Below are positions 25,190 to 33,427 of a stretch of 64,000 nt of DNA, piece after piece (the stretch's first letter is position 1; each line of letters opens with the position of its first letter). Below the pieces are notes generated by a model. It saw only the letters and a list, made by a program, of their open reading frames with translations, was not told the origin of the DNA and searched no databases. This DNA comes from a bacterium (GTDB lineage Bacteria > AUK180). The stretch is taken from NCBI GenBank assembly GCA_023144005.1, contig JAGLGN010000016.1:1-64000 (forward strand), given 5' to 3'. A program made the translations under genes and the position numbers.

Positions 25190-26767
25190 GTGAGAAAGAA
25201 AGCGCAGCATAATCTTTGGTTATTTCCCCTGCTTTGTATTACATTCCTGCTTATTGCCTCAAGCGCGAAGTTTCCGTACTCAAAAGAAGTAATAGATACA
25301 TTGAAAAAGGCTGGGAAGAATAAAGGCGAGCTGATCAAAGTGCTCGAACATTACAATGCTGATCCAGAGAAGTCAAAGGCAGCTCACTATCTGATCGAAA
25401 ATATGACGGGCCATTGCTATGCACCGTTTCAGCTTCTGGATGAAAAGAAGAACAAGGTATGCTTCAATATTCTTGACTATCCCGATTATAATGCATTGAA
25501 GGAGGCATTGAACGAAATAGAAGAGGAAAAAGGAGAATTACAATTCAAGGTGGAGAAGCTGATCTATGATGCGAAGGTCATCAAAGCGGAGTTCCTTATC
25601 AAGCAGATCGACCATGCTTTCAGAGCGTGGAAAGAGAGGCCATGGGCTAAGCAGTATTCATTCGAGGTATTTTGTGATTATATCCTCCCCTACCGTGGCA
25701 GCAATGAGCCGCTTGAAAATTGGAGAGAACCTCTTTTTAATAAGTACAAGGACATCGCTAAAGACATGAAAGACCCCACCGATCCCACCGAAGCGGCAGT
25801 CATCATCAATAATGACATCCGTTCCTGGTTTAAATTCGACTCGAGGTTCTATGTGCACCCCACCGATCAGGGATACGCTGAAATGTTGAAAACCGAAATG
25901 GGAAGATGCGAGGATATGACGAATATGACGATCTACGCTCTCAGGGCAAATGGCATCGCTGTCACAAGTGATTATACGCCGCATTGGGCGAATAGCGGGA
26001 ATAATCATGCATGGAACGCGATCGTACTCCCCGGCGGAAAGGCGGTCCCTTTCATGGGCGCGGAGGCGAATCCCGGGAAATACCGTTTATCCAATAAGGT
26101 GGCAAAGGCATACCGGAAGATGTTCAGAAAGATCAAAGACAATCTCTACTTCCTGAAGAAGAAGCAAAAGCATATCCCACCATGGCTCGGCGGCAAAAGC
26201 TATCTTGATGTTACCAAGGATTACTCGGATGTGGGCGATGTAAGTTTTCATTTTACAGGAAAGCTGCGCAAGAAATACGATATCGCTTTTCTGACGGTTT
26301 TCAATTCCGGAAAGTGGAAGGCGATGCAATGGGGAAAAATCGTGAATAATGAAGCGGTTTTTGCGGATATGGGAAATGACGAGATACTCTATTTACCTGC
26401 CCTTTACATAAAGAAAAAGATAATCGGCCGGGGTAATCCCTTTGTTTTACACAAAGATGGAACAAAGGCATCTATTGACCTGGACAAAAGCACCACAATT
26501 ACCGTAAAATTGCTTTCCACAACGCGCAGAAAGGAATTACTGTCAACCGATGGAATAGTAAGCTCTTCATTAAAAGACGATACCGAGTATGAACTTTTTT
26601 ATTGGGAGGATGAGTGGGTATCATTCGGGAAGAAGACCGCGGGAAAGGAAGAGGCGATGGTATTTGATGGCCTCCCAGCGCATGGGCTTTACTGGCTGGT
26701 CGAAGTGGAAGGAGATAAAGAAGAAAGGCCTTTCACCTATAAAAATGACAAGCAGATATTCTGGTAA
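25190..26767 (+). CDS. Secreted transglutaminase-like protein
   Basis: 525 residues from a GTG with AAGGAG 5 nt upstream; the longer frame back to 25085 would start inside an inverted-repeat element. An N-terminal signal (residues about 8-25) precedes a helical region and a transglutaminase/protease-like core: catalytic Cys in GRCEDMTN (about 240), His in NNHAWN (about 273), then a likely acidic third residue. The C-terminal 150 residues look like a beta-rich accessory domain. Predicted to act outside the cytoplasm as a peptidase or amidase of the transglutaminase superfamily. Followed 15 nt later by a TPR gene. Confidence 0.8.
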   Translation: MRKKAQHNLWLFPLLCITFLLIASSAKFPYSKEVIDTLKKAGKNKGELIKVLEHYNADPEKSKAAHYLIENMTGHCYAPFQLLDEKKNKVCFNILDYPDYNALKEALNEIEEEKGELQFKVEKLIYDAKVIKAEFLIKQIDHAFRAWKERPWAKQYSFEVFCDYILPYRGSNEPLENWREPLFNKYKDIAKDMKDPTDPTEAAVIINNDIRSWFKFDSRFYVHPTDQGYAEMLKTEMGRCEDMTNMTIYALRANGIAVTSDYTPHWANSGNNHAWNAIVLPGGKAVPFMGAEANPGKYRLSNKVAKAYRKMFRKIKDNLYFLKKKQKHIPPWLGGKSYLDVTKDYSDVGDVSFHFTGKLRKKYDIAFLTVFNSGKWKAMQWGKIVNNEAVFADMGNDEILYLPALYIKKKIIGRGNPFVLHKDGTKASIDLDKSTTITVKLLSTTRRKELLSTDGIVSSSLKDDTEYELFYWEDEWVSFGKKTAGKEEAMVFDGLPAHGLYWLVEVEGDKEERPFTYKNDKQIFW

Positions 26768-26781
26768 ATAATGTAGTTGAT

Positions 26782-28047
26782 GTGAAGAATACAGAGAGTA
26801 ACGATTTATTCGTCAAAGCATTGATGAGCCGGGCGGAGGTTTATGAACTCGTCGGAGAGCCAAACAAGTCTTTGATTGATTATAAAGTGGCACAGGAATA
26901 CTCTGAAGGGGAAGGTTTCCTTCAGATCAGATTGAAAATTGCTGACACGCTTTTGCAGGGATTGAGTGATTACGACAAATCAAATGCTATCATAAAAGAG
27001 ATCCTGAACGAAATTGATGAGAGGAAATATCCAAAGATCCATGCGCTGGCATTGAAAATAATTGGCGGGATTTACCTTGATCAAAGCAAATATAATGAGG
27101 CATTGAAGTACTTCAAGAACTTTTTGCTCTCATGCGAAAAACTATCCTATAAAGCCGGGATAGGCGAGGCTTATCACAACATTGCCATGGCTTATCAGTC
27201 CACAGGGAGAATAGAAGAAGCTTTACCATGTTTTATGAAGTCCTTGGCGATCAGTAAAGAGGAAGACAATCTAAGGAGCTTAGGCGAGGATTATAATTGC
27301 ATCGGGGGGATATACTGGGGGCGAGGTGATTATGATGAAGCGCTTTCATATTTTAATGAGTCCTTGAATATCGCAAATAAGATCGGGGATAAACAGGGCG
27401 CTGCGATAGCTATCGGAAATATCGGGATAATATATCGTTCTAAAGGGGAATCCAAGAAAGCTTTGAGTAATCTCTTCATATTTGAAAAACTGTGTAAAGA
27501 GCTGGGCAATCCTAAAAGAAACGGGGTGGCCTGTTGTAATATCGGTAATGTATATTTCGATATGGAAAAATATGATAAGGCATTGGACTATTATAAAAAA
27601 TATTTGCGCATTTCACAGGAGATCGGATATGAAAAAGGGATCTCAACCGCTTATGGGAATTTCGGCATTATTTACGGCTCAAAAGGAGAGTTTGACAAGG
27701 CTTTGAAATACTTCAAGAAGAATCTGAAGGCCGCAAGAAAGATAGATTATCAACAAGGAATATTGGATGCAATAGGAAATATCGGCTCGGTCTATGAGGC
27801 AAAGGAAATGAACAGCAAGGCAATTGAATTTTACAAAAAAGCATTGGACCTCTCTACAGTAATTGAAGATTACCGCGGAAGCGCGATATACTTACAAAGC
27901 ATCTGCGAGCTATATAAAAGCGAACAAATGCACGACAATGCCGTTACATATCTGAATAAACTAAAAAAGAACTTTACCGGATCGTCCAATAGCAGACTCC
28001 TTGCGGAAATCTCCACTCAGCTCGACAAGCTCGAAGATACAAGATAG
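26782..28047 (+). CDS. TPR-repeat protein
   Basis: 421 residues made of about nine closely related tetratricopeptide repeats of 40 residues (pattern G-x-A-x-x-N-I-G-x-I-Y-x-x-x-G-x-x-x-x-A-L-x-Y), the longer spacing typical of LGN/Rapsyn-like or 'TPR_12' arrays. No signal peptide or catalytic domain. Starts at GTG 15 nt after the transglutaminase gene with no clear ribosome site; an ATG 14 codons later is possible. Likely a protein-interaction scaffold. Confidence 0.8.
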   Translation: MKNTESNDLFVKALMSRAEVYELVGEPNKSLIDYKVAQEYSEGEGFLQIRLKIADTLLQGLSDYDKSNAIIKEILNEIDERKYPKIHALALKIIGGIYLDQSKYNEALKYFKNFLLSCEKLSYKAGIGEAYHNIAMAYQSTGRIEEALPCFMKSLAISKEEDNLRSLGEDYNCIGGIYWGRGDYDEALSYFNESLNIANKIGDKQGAAIAIGNIGIIYRSKGESKKALSNLFIFEKLCKELGNPKRNGVACCNIGNVYFDMEKYDKALDYYKKYLRISQEIGYEKGISTAYGNFGIIYGSKGEFDKALKYFKKNLKAARKIDYQQGILDAIGNIGSVYEAKEMNSKAIEFYKKALDLSTVIEDYRGSAIYLQSICELYKSEQMHDNAVTYLNKLKKNFTGSSNSRLLAEISTQLDKLEDTR

Positions 28048-28245
28048 GTGATAGGTTGATAGGATGATAGGGTTGTAGGTGGAGATAAATCGTATGAGAT
28101 ATGATTTTTCTGTGTTCTACCTTATAATTGTCAACTGTCAATTGTCAATTGTATTTAGCCATTATTCACTTTCTTTTGTTCCACTGGGTCCACTTGTCCC
28201 TGGGTCCACTGCGCAGCGTCACTTCACACTTCACACTTCACACTA
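28048..28245. repeat. Phrase mosaic
   Basis: Four phrase families in a row: GATAGGT repeats (about 28043-28080), ATTGTCA repeats (28125-28150), the CCACTGGGTCCACTTGTCCC block (28178-28221, nearly identical to 33353-33396), and CACTTCA repeats (28220-28245). No gene. Confidence 0.6.
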
Positions 28246-28265
28246 ATCGACGCGTTTGCGTCGAT
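28246..28265. other. Perfect 8-bp hairpin before promoter
   Basis: ATCGACGC/GCGTCGAT with loop GTTT, ending 4 nt upstream of the -35 box of the next gene. Position fits either the 3' end of the upstream transcript or an operator. Confidence 0.45.
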
Positions 28266-28269
28266 GTAT

Positions 28270-28298
28270 TTGACTTTTAATCGGGTAAAGGGCATAAC
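28270..28298 (+). promoter_or_regulatory. Promoter of YwqK-like lipoprotein
   Basis: TTGACT (28270-28275), 17-nt spacer, CATAAC (28293-28298). AAGGAGG at 28310-28316 precedes the ATG at 28321. Confidence 0.55.
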
Positions 28299-28320
28299 AT
28301 AATCAAGTGAAGGAGGATAT

Positions 28321-29100
28321 ATGAAAATATCTCAAATCTATTTACTGATCATTGTTCTGATGCTCAGCGTTGTAGGATGCACAAAACAGATCGACAGCTC
28401 AAAACTCGAAAAACGGGACGGAATATTTTATGAAATCGGCAATTCTGAGCCATACACAGGGAAGACCGTTGATTCCTATGAGGACGGTAAATTGAAGAAT
28501 GAAAAATCGTTCAAAGACGGACTGAAGTCTGGTAAGTGGGTATGGTATTATGAGGACGGCAATATAATAGAGATAGGACATTATGTCAACGGCAAAGCGG
28601 AAGGAGAATATATTTCCTATTTTAAGGACGGTAAATTGAAGGTGAAGGGACAATTGAAAGATAATAAGAAAAACGGCCTATGGGTCTATTATTACAGCAA
28701 TGGCAATGAAAAATACAGAGGAACCTTCTTGGACGGTAAGGAACATGGCGAGGTGATACAATATTTCGAAAACGGGCAGCTGCAATCTAAGAGCACCTAT
28801 GAGAACGGAAGAGGATATGGTGACCACATATCTTATTATGAAAACGGAGAGATCGGAGAAAGTTACAAATCGACCGGCGAGTATATTTCTTATTACGACA
28901 ATGGACAGATCAAGGCAAAAGGGAAATACAAAGATAAAAAGAAGGATGGTGAGTGGGTGGCATATTATGAGAATGGGCAGATTCAGATGAAAGGAACTTA
29001 TACCGCTGATTTACCTGATGGGAAATTCGTTTCATACCTCGAAGACGGCAAACTCGAAGCGAAACAGACCTTCAAAGACGGGAAACTGCAGGAAAAATAA
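28321..29100 (+). CDS. YwqK/MORN-like repeat lipoprotein
   Basis: 259 residues: signal with lipobox SVVGC (Cys at residue 20), then about eight repeats of the type YYxNGxxxxxGxYxxGKxxGxW (for example WVWYYEDGNIIEIGHY and WVAYYENGQIQMKGTY). This is the MORN variant repeat also annotated as YwqK-family. Such proteins are surface or periplasmic scaffolds; the 'antitoxin' label attached to YwqK in databases is not supported here because no toxin gene is adjacent. Own promoter and strong AAGGAGG site. Confidence 0.85.
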   Translation: MKISQIYLLIIVLMLSVVGCTKQIDSSKLEKRDGIFYEIGNSEPYTGKTVDSYEDGKLKNEKSFKDGLKSGKWVWYYEDGNIIEIGHYVNGKAEGEYISYFKDGKLKVKGQLKDNKKNGLWVYYYSNGNEKYRGTFLDGKEHGEVIQYFENGQLQSKSTYENGRGYGDHISYYENGEIGESYKSTGEYISYYDNGQIKAKGKYKDKKKDGEWVAYYENGQIQMKGTYTADLPDGKFVSYLEDGKLEAKQTFKDGKLQEK

Positions 29101-29367
29101 TAGGTAATAAGTTGATAGGGTGATAAGTTAATAAGTGCAGAGGGAGAATCAGAAATGGATAATTATAATACAAATAACAAAGAGATTCTTATCTCAAACG
29201 GTTTTTCGGTTATGGATGTGATTCCTTATCCCATTCTCAAACCAACCTCTAACCTCCAGCCTCCAACCTCTCTCTGTAATTCTTCATCCTTCATTCATCA
29301 TTCTTCATTTCTTAATTGTTCACTATTCACTATTTTTAATTGTCAATTGTCAATTGTCCATTTCTGC
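29101..29367. repeat. Phrase mosaic
   Basis: GATAGGG/GATAAGT repeats (29100-29135), CCAACCTCTAACCTCC repeats (29245-29270), TTCTTCATT repeats (29280-29330) and ATTGTCA repeats (29333-29362). A reading frame crosses it from 29155 but is composed of the repeats and is not accepted as a gene. Confidence 0.6.
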
Positions 29368-30402
29368 TCAATGCAACTCCCTCCAGATCGCCAGATTTTC
29401 AAATTGATCGCCGCCTTGAGGGGTGATAACGGTCTTTACCCCGAAGTGATGCGCGAGGATCAGTGAATTCGTCCCGCCATGAGAGAGCAATAGGTCTATA
29501 TGCGGAAGGATGCTGCTCAAGGAAATATTGTAAAGATAATTAAGCTCACCCGGGTCGTCAGGCTCCGGGCCTGTAATAAATACATTATACTTGCTCATAT
29601 CTATATGTAATTTCTTTAACATGTTCTTTGCGCGTGCCGGCTTATTGAAGATGGTGCCCAGAGATATCAGAATATTCTGCTTGCCGTTATTCGGAGGGCT
29701 GAATTCGCCGGGAAAAAGCAGATTGGGCTCCGGCAGATACGGAATTAGTTCGACATTACGGGGAAATGATCTTATATAGGAATGAAATTCTCGGGGAGGG
29801 GTGACTATGACCTTCTCCATCTTTGGCATTTCTTGAGAAAGTACATCCGCCTTGACCCCTTTTGAAAGGGCGTAAGGAAATATGAAGGCCCAATACAACA
29901 GATTAAACCAGAACTTCCTCAATCGATTCAAAAGAGGGTAATATAATCGGGATATCGGGGTGGGATAAAATCTGAAAGACCTCTCAGTCCCCTCTCTAAA
30001 TGGATACACAATGGGATAAACCATCCAATATCCGATCGAATGTTTTTTACAGATCATATGGGAATATGCCATGAAGAAATCCGATGCGATCGCATCATAT
30101 CCCTCTTTCCGATGAAGGTCCTCAGCGAAATCCGCCGCCTTTTTATTGTAGGCGGGCAGCTGGAAGTACATCTGATAGTCACCGAGTAATCTGATATTAG
30201 GTACATTAAGATCAAATTCAAGCGGGACCTCGTGGACCTTATCTATTTCTTCCAATTGGCTGAAGATCTTTGAATATTTCTTTTCACATACTACGGAAAA
30301 CGAATACCCCAATTTCGAATAATGCCTGATGACACCGACCGCGGGCAGCATGTGGCCGACCAAGGGGGCGGTGACATATAGAACTTTCTTTTTCTCTTTC
30401 AC
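29368..30402 (-). pseudogene. Glycosyltransferase (MGT/UGT type), truncated at C-terminus
   Basis: 344 residues of a GT-B glycosyltransferase of the UGT/MGT type, which transfers a sugar from a nucleotide sugar to a small acceptor or lipid. N-terminal acceptor domain starts APLVGHMLPAVGVI; the donor domain has ISLGTIFNKP and the signature HIDLLLSHGGTNSL ... VITPQGGDQFENLAIW. The protein stops four residues later, whereas family members continue about 60-80 residues with the last helices of the donor domain. The stop codon is immediately followed by an ATTGTCA-type repeat mosaic, suggesting the 3' end was replaced. GTG start, leaderless promoter. May still be expressed. Confidence 0.75.
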
Positions 30403-30407
30403 GATTT

Positions 30408-30435
30408 ATTATACATTTTCTCACGATGTTTTCAA
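30408..30435 (-). promoter_or_regulatory. Promoter of glycosyltransferase, leaderless type
   Basis: Minus strand TTGAAA (30430-30435), 16-nt spacer, TATAAT (30408-30413), then 5 nt and GTG at 30402. No Shine-Dalgarno site. Confidence 0.6.
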
Positions 30436-30445
30436 AACAGAATAA

Positions 30446-30470
30446 TGGGGACGGTGGCTTCAACCAATGA
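30446..30470 (+). repeat. Single GGGGACGGTGG terminus
   Basis: GGGGACGGTGGCTTCAACC resembles one end of the inverted-repeat elements at 24886 and 63839. No partner end was found nearby; likely a solo remnant. Confidence 0.4.
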
Positions 30471-30482
30471 ACAATGTATTAT

Positions 30483-30511
30483 TTGACAAAATACCGAGAA
30501 TCCAATAAAAT
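30483..30511 (+). promoter_or_regulatory. Promoter of small membrane protein, leaderless type
   Basis: TTGACA (30483-30488), 17-nt spacer, TAAAAT (30506-30511), then 7 nt and an in-frame ATG at 30519. Confidence 0.65.
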
Positions 30512-30518
30512 GTTTACC

Positions 30519-30881
30519 ATGAGAAGTTTTCAAATAAAAAGAATATTCTTTCTTCTTTCACTTATGGGACTTGTGTTCATATTACCGCTTGATAAACTCT
30601 CAGATATTTCTTTTCTGAATTTCTGTCAAACTTGTCCCATCTACATGGAAGGCGCTGCATCTAATGTATCTTTAGGTGTATTTGTGCAAAATATCCTTTT
30701 AGCAATACTCTATTATACGCTGGGGACCATCCCTATTTTCGCATTCATCGTCGGAGGATCATATAAATCCCCTGTCCAACAACTCCGTTATCCTATTCGC
30801 GGCTTATGCCCTCTTCACAGGACAAAGGCGATAGGTTTCAGATATACATTCTCAGTGAGAAAAGATCAATTACCGAAATGA
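30519..30881 (+). CDS. Small membrane protein, possible frameshift
   Basis: From the leaderless ATG at 30519 the frame gives 120 residues with two or three hydrophobic segments (FFLLSLMGLVFIL, VQNILLAILYYTLGTIPIFAFIV) and no recognised family. The last 40 residues look unnatural (rich in R/P/K, no periodicity). In the +1 frame from about 30760 the sequence reads NNSVILFAAYALFTGQRR and stops at 30834, which looks like a proper last membrane helix. Either a frameshift lies near 30755-30770 or the gene ends in frame and its TGA overlaps the next ATG (ATGA at 30878). Confidence 0.5.
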   Translation: MRSFQIKRIFFLLSLMGLVFILPLDKLSDISFLNFCQTCPIYMEGAASNVSLGVFVQNILLAILYYTLGTIPIFAFIVGGSYKSPVQQLRYPIRGLCPLHRTKAIGFRYTFSVRKDQLPK

Positions 30882-31492
30882 AAATGAACCGCGTATTCCA
30901 GCTTTACAAAGATCTTCTTGAAAAATACGGGCAACCGCAATGGTGGCCAGCGGAATCTCCTTTTGAAGTCGCTGCCGGTGCGATACTGACACAGAATACC
31001 AATTGGAAAAATGTGGAGAAAGCCATTACTAAATTAAAGGGGCTTGGACTAATGACAGCAGAATCTATAGTTGCCGTTGACACCAAGATCCTCGAAACAG
31101 CCATCCGCTCCAGCGGCTACTTCCGTCAGAAGGCGGAGCGGCTGAAAATACTCTCACGCTTTCTCATGGACAAATATCTTGAAGACGGAGTACTCACTGA
31201 AGGCCTTTCGCCGAATCAATTACGGGCAGGTCTTCTTGCCCTGAAGGGAGTAGGCCCTGAGACCGCGGATTGCATCCTTTTATATGCTTTTGACCTGCCG
31301 TTTTTCGTGATCGATGCCTATACAAGGAGATTTGTAAAAAAGCACAGCTTATGCGCACCAGATCTGAAATATGAGAAGATGAGAAAATTCTTTGAAATCA
31401 ATCTTCCGAAAGATGCCCGCATATACAATCAATATCATGCACTGATAATAATTGACGGAAAAGCGGAGCAGGCAAGAACGTATGACTCGTAA
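30878..31492 (+). CDS. HhH-GPD DNA glycosylase, endonuclease III/MagIII-like
   Basis: 204 residues with the endonuclease III fold: AAGAILTQNTNWKNVEKAI near the start, helix-hairpin-helix LLALKGVGPETADCILLY and catalytic Asp in FVIDAYTRR. The Lys that endonuclease III uses for lyase chemistry (GVGRKTA) is Glu here (GVGPETA), pointing to a monofunctional glycosylase such as the MagIII 3-methyladenine type. The chain ends at YHALIIIDGKAEQ..., just where related proteins carry the four-Cys iron-sulphur loop, which is absent. Start chosen at 30878, overlapping the previous stop as ATGA. Confidence 0.8.
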   Translation: MKMNRVFQLYKDLLEKYGQPQWWPAESPFEVAAGAILTQNTNWKNVEKAITKLKGLGLMTAESIVAVDTKILETAIRSSGYFRQKAERLKILSRFLMDKYLEDGVLTEGLSPNQLRAGLLALKGVGPETADCILLYAFDLPFFVIDAYTRRFVKKHSLCAPDLKYEKMRKFFEINLPKDARIYNQYHALIIIDGKAEQARTYDS

Positions 31493-31560
31493 CAAAGGGA
31501 GAGGTGCACAATAGCACAAGTATTCACGTGTGAAGTGTGAAGCAGTGCTTCACATTGTTG
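31493..31560. other. Short intergenic region with GTGTGAAG repeats
   Basis: CGTGTGAAGTGTGAAGCAGTGCTTCACA (split: GTGTGAAG twice, then an inverted TGAAGCA/TGCTTCA pair at about 31537-31553). The inverted pair overlaps the tandem phrase. No gene. Confidence 0.4.
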
Positions 31561-31589
31561 TTGACAATGCAGGCGTAATTTGATAGAAT
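31561..31589 (+). promoter_or_regulatory. Promoter of EAL protein, leaderless type
   Basis: TTGACA (31561-31566), 17-nt spacer, TAGAAT (31584-31589), then 6 nt and ATG at 31596. No Shine-Dalgarno site. Confidence 0.7.
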
Positions 31590-31595
31590 AAATGC

Positions 31596-33185
31596 ATGAA
31601 GATAACCGATATTATTTATGTGACTCCGAATGATGTCACATATCAAGAAGTTTTTTTATTTCTTGTCAGGAACGGTTTCAGTCCATTCTGGATGCCCGAA
31701 AAAAACTCTTTCGACGCTTTTTTCGAACACTACCCTGATCTGAAATTAATTATTATTGACTCAAAGGTCATTAATGACGACTTCTCCATCATTCAGAGAT
31801 TGAAATTCTCACCGAAAACAGCGGATTGCGGCATCATTTTCATTTCAGACGATGAAAAAACATGCAATCAGGCCAAGTTCCTCGGTGCGGATTATGTTCT
31901 GGTTAAACCTTTTAACCCCGAGAAGCTGCTTTTCGCGATAAAAGAAGTGATGTCCAAGCATGACTTTTTCTCCATAGAGCCGAATGAATCACTTTCCGTT
32001 ATTCATAATGTCAATCCTTCATTGATGATCAATTTCAAGAAGATCATTAATCTCACGAAGGTCTATAAGAACATCAGAATATACGTTCATGAGTTCAACG
32101 ATCTCCCGAAAGAGAAAGAGAAGATGGTCGTGGAACAGATACGCGCTGAGATGAATAAGGTGATCAGCGCCCAAGTGCCTTTCAAGAACAGATTCCTTCT
32201 CATCCCATATACACAAAACGATATTGTCCTGATGGTCTTTTATCCCGACTCCTTTTCCAAGAACCTCTTCCTTGAGTTGACAAATGACATGGAGAAGTCC
32301 ATCCTGCCGATCGTAAATGAACATAGGGGCAGCTACACCTACGGCTTTTCCGATTCCTCCTTCTCCACTGATATGGAACACTTTGAGATCACTGTTTACT
32401 CTCTGCTGAAGAGGGCATACGAGGTGATCTGGGATACCAAAAAGGACAAATTTTCGAAGTACATTAATGAATTTGGACGGATTATTTCCGATGAATCCAT
32501 TTGGACTGAATACCAACCTATTATTGACCTCTCGGATATGAGCATATACGGGTACGAGGCCTTGTCAAGGGGGCCCGTAAATACCATCTGGCAGGCGCCT
32601 GAATTCCTCTTTGAGATGGCCTTTAAATTCGATAAGATCGCTCAACTGGAAAGCGTGTGCGCGCAAAGCAGCTTGAAGCGGTTTGATGTCATGGATCAGA
32701 GTTCCAAGCTCTTTGTTAATATTCACCCGTTGGCATTGGAAGAATTACTTCCCTCTTTCGAAGATTATTTGAGTAAATATCCGAATATCGAACTGGTTGT
32801 CGAGATCACTGAACGCAAGCTGATACAGGATTTCAAGAAATTCAAAAGACTTTTCAATAATATGAGGGAAAGGGGCATCAAGATAGCTCTTGATGATGTG
32901 GGTTCCGGCTATTCATCTCTACAGTACCTAGTGGAGCTTGAGATCGACTATATGAAGATCGACCGCAGCTTGATAACGGCATTGCATAAGAATTTCATCA
33001 AGGAATCCGTAGTGAACGCCCTTGCGGAGATCGCAAAAGATCTTGGAGCCAAGGTGATAGCAGAAGGCATCGAAATGACTACTGATCTGGAAGCGATAAA
33101 GAAACTGGATATTCAATTGGGTCAGGGTTTTCTCTTTGCTCATCCCACGATACACCCGCCCAAGAAGATCGAATTTCATGGGTAA
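31596..33185 (+). CDS. Receiver-like / EAL domain phosphodiesterase
   Basis: 529 residues: N-terminal receiver-like domain (about 1-125; Asp in IIIDSKV at the phospho-acceptor position, KPFNPEKL conserved Lys), a middle region of about 165 residues that may be a degenerate GGDEF (no GGDEF motif), and a C-terminal EAL domain (about 295-525). The EAL catalytic set is intact: YEALSRG, Asn in FVNIHP, Glu in VEITER, Asp pair in LDDVGSG, Lys in MKIDRS, Glu in AEGIE and Gln in GQGF. It should hydrolyse cyclic di-GMP. Transcribed alone from a leaderless promoter. Confidence 0.9.
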   Translation: MKITDIIYVTPNDVTYQEVFLFLVRNGFSPFWMPEKNSFDAFFEHYPDLKLIIIDSKVINDDFSIIQRLKFSPKTADCGIIFISDDEKTCNQAKFLGADYVLVKPFNPEKLLFAIKEVMSKHDFFSIEPNESLSVIHNVNPSLMINFKKIINLTKVYKNIRIYVHEFNDLPKEKEKMVVEQIRAEMNKVISAQVPFKNRFLLIPYTQNDIVLMVFYPDSFSKNLFLELTNDMEKSILPIVNEHRGSYTYGFSDSSFSTDMEHFEITVYSLLKRAYEVIWDTKKDKFSKYINEFGRIISDESIWTEYQPIIDLSDMSIYGYEALSRGPVNTIWQAPEFLFEMAFKFDKIAQLESVCAQSSLKRFDVMDQSSKLFVNIHPLALEELLPSFEDYLSKYPNIELVVEITERKLIQDFKKFKRLFNNMRERGIKIALDDVGSGYSSLQYLVELEIDYMKIDRSLITALHKNFIKESVVNALAEIAKDLGAKVIAEGIEMTTDLEAIKKLDIQLGQGFLFAHPTIHPPKKIEFHG

Positions 33186-33396
33186 AAGTGATCTACTAAT
33201 AGAGGATGGAGGATAGAGGATAGAGGTTAGTGCAGAATAAAGGAACCACATCCTTCATTCTCATGAAGTTTATCCCTATTATATCGGGGATCGGTAATCC
33301 ATCTTTTTCTACCTACAACCCTATCACCTTATCATCCTATCATCCCTTTCCATGTTCCACTGGGTCCACTTGTCCCTGGGTCCACTGCGAAGCGTC
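33186..33396. repeat. Phrase mosaic
   Basis: GAGGATGGAGGATAGAGG repeats (33204-33232), CCTATCACCTTATCATCC repeats (33310-33345) and the CCACTGGGTCCACTTGTCCC block (33353-33396). No gene. Confidence 0.55.
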
Positions 33397-33427
33397 ATTG
33401 TTAAGGTATTTATGAATCAGAACACTA
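33397..33427 (+). mobile_element. R2 terminal fragment containing the namZ start codon
   Basis: ATTGTTAAGGTATTTATGAA followed by TCAGAACACTA matches the R2 right terminus. The ATG at 33412 within it is the best start of the downstream gene. Confidence 0.6.

Noticed and set aside
28321-29100. YwqK-like gene as the antitoxin of a toxin-antitoxin pair
   Set aside because: It is a lipoprotein with MORN-type repeats and has no adjacent toxin-sized gene.
29155-29466. 103-residue plus-strand reading frame
   Set aside because: Its sequence is the translated phrase repeats and its end is antisense to the glycosyltransferase; no ribosome site or family.
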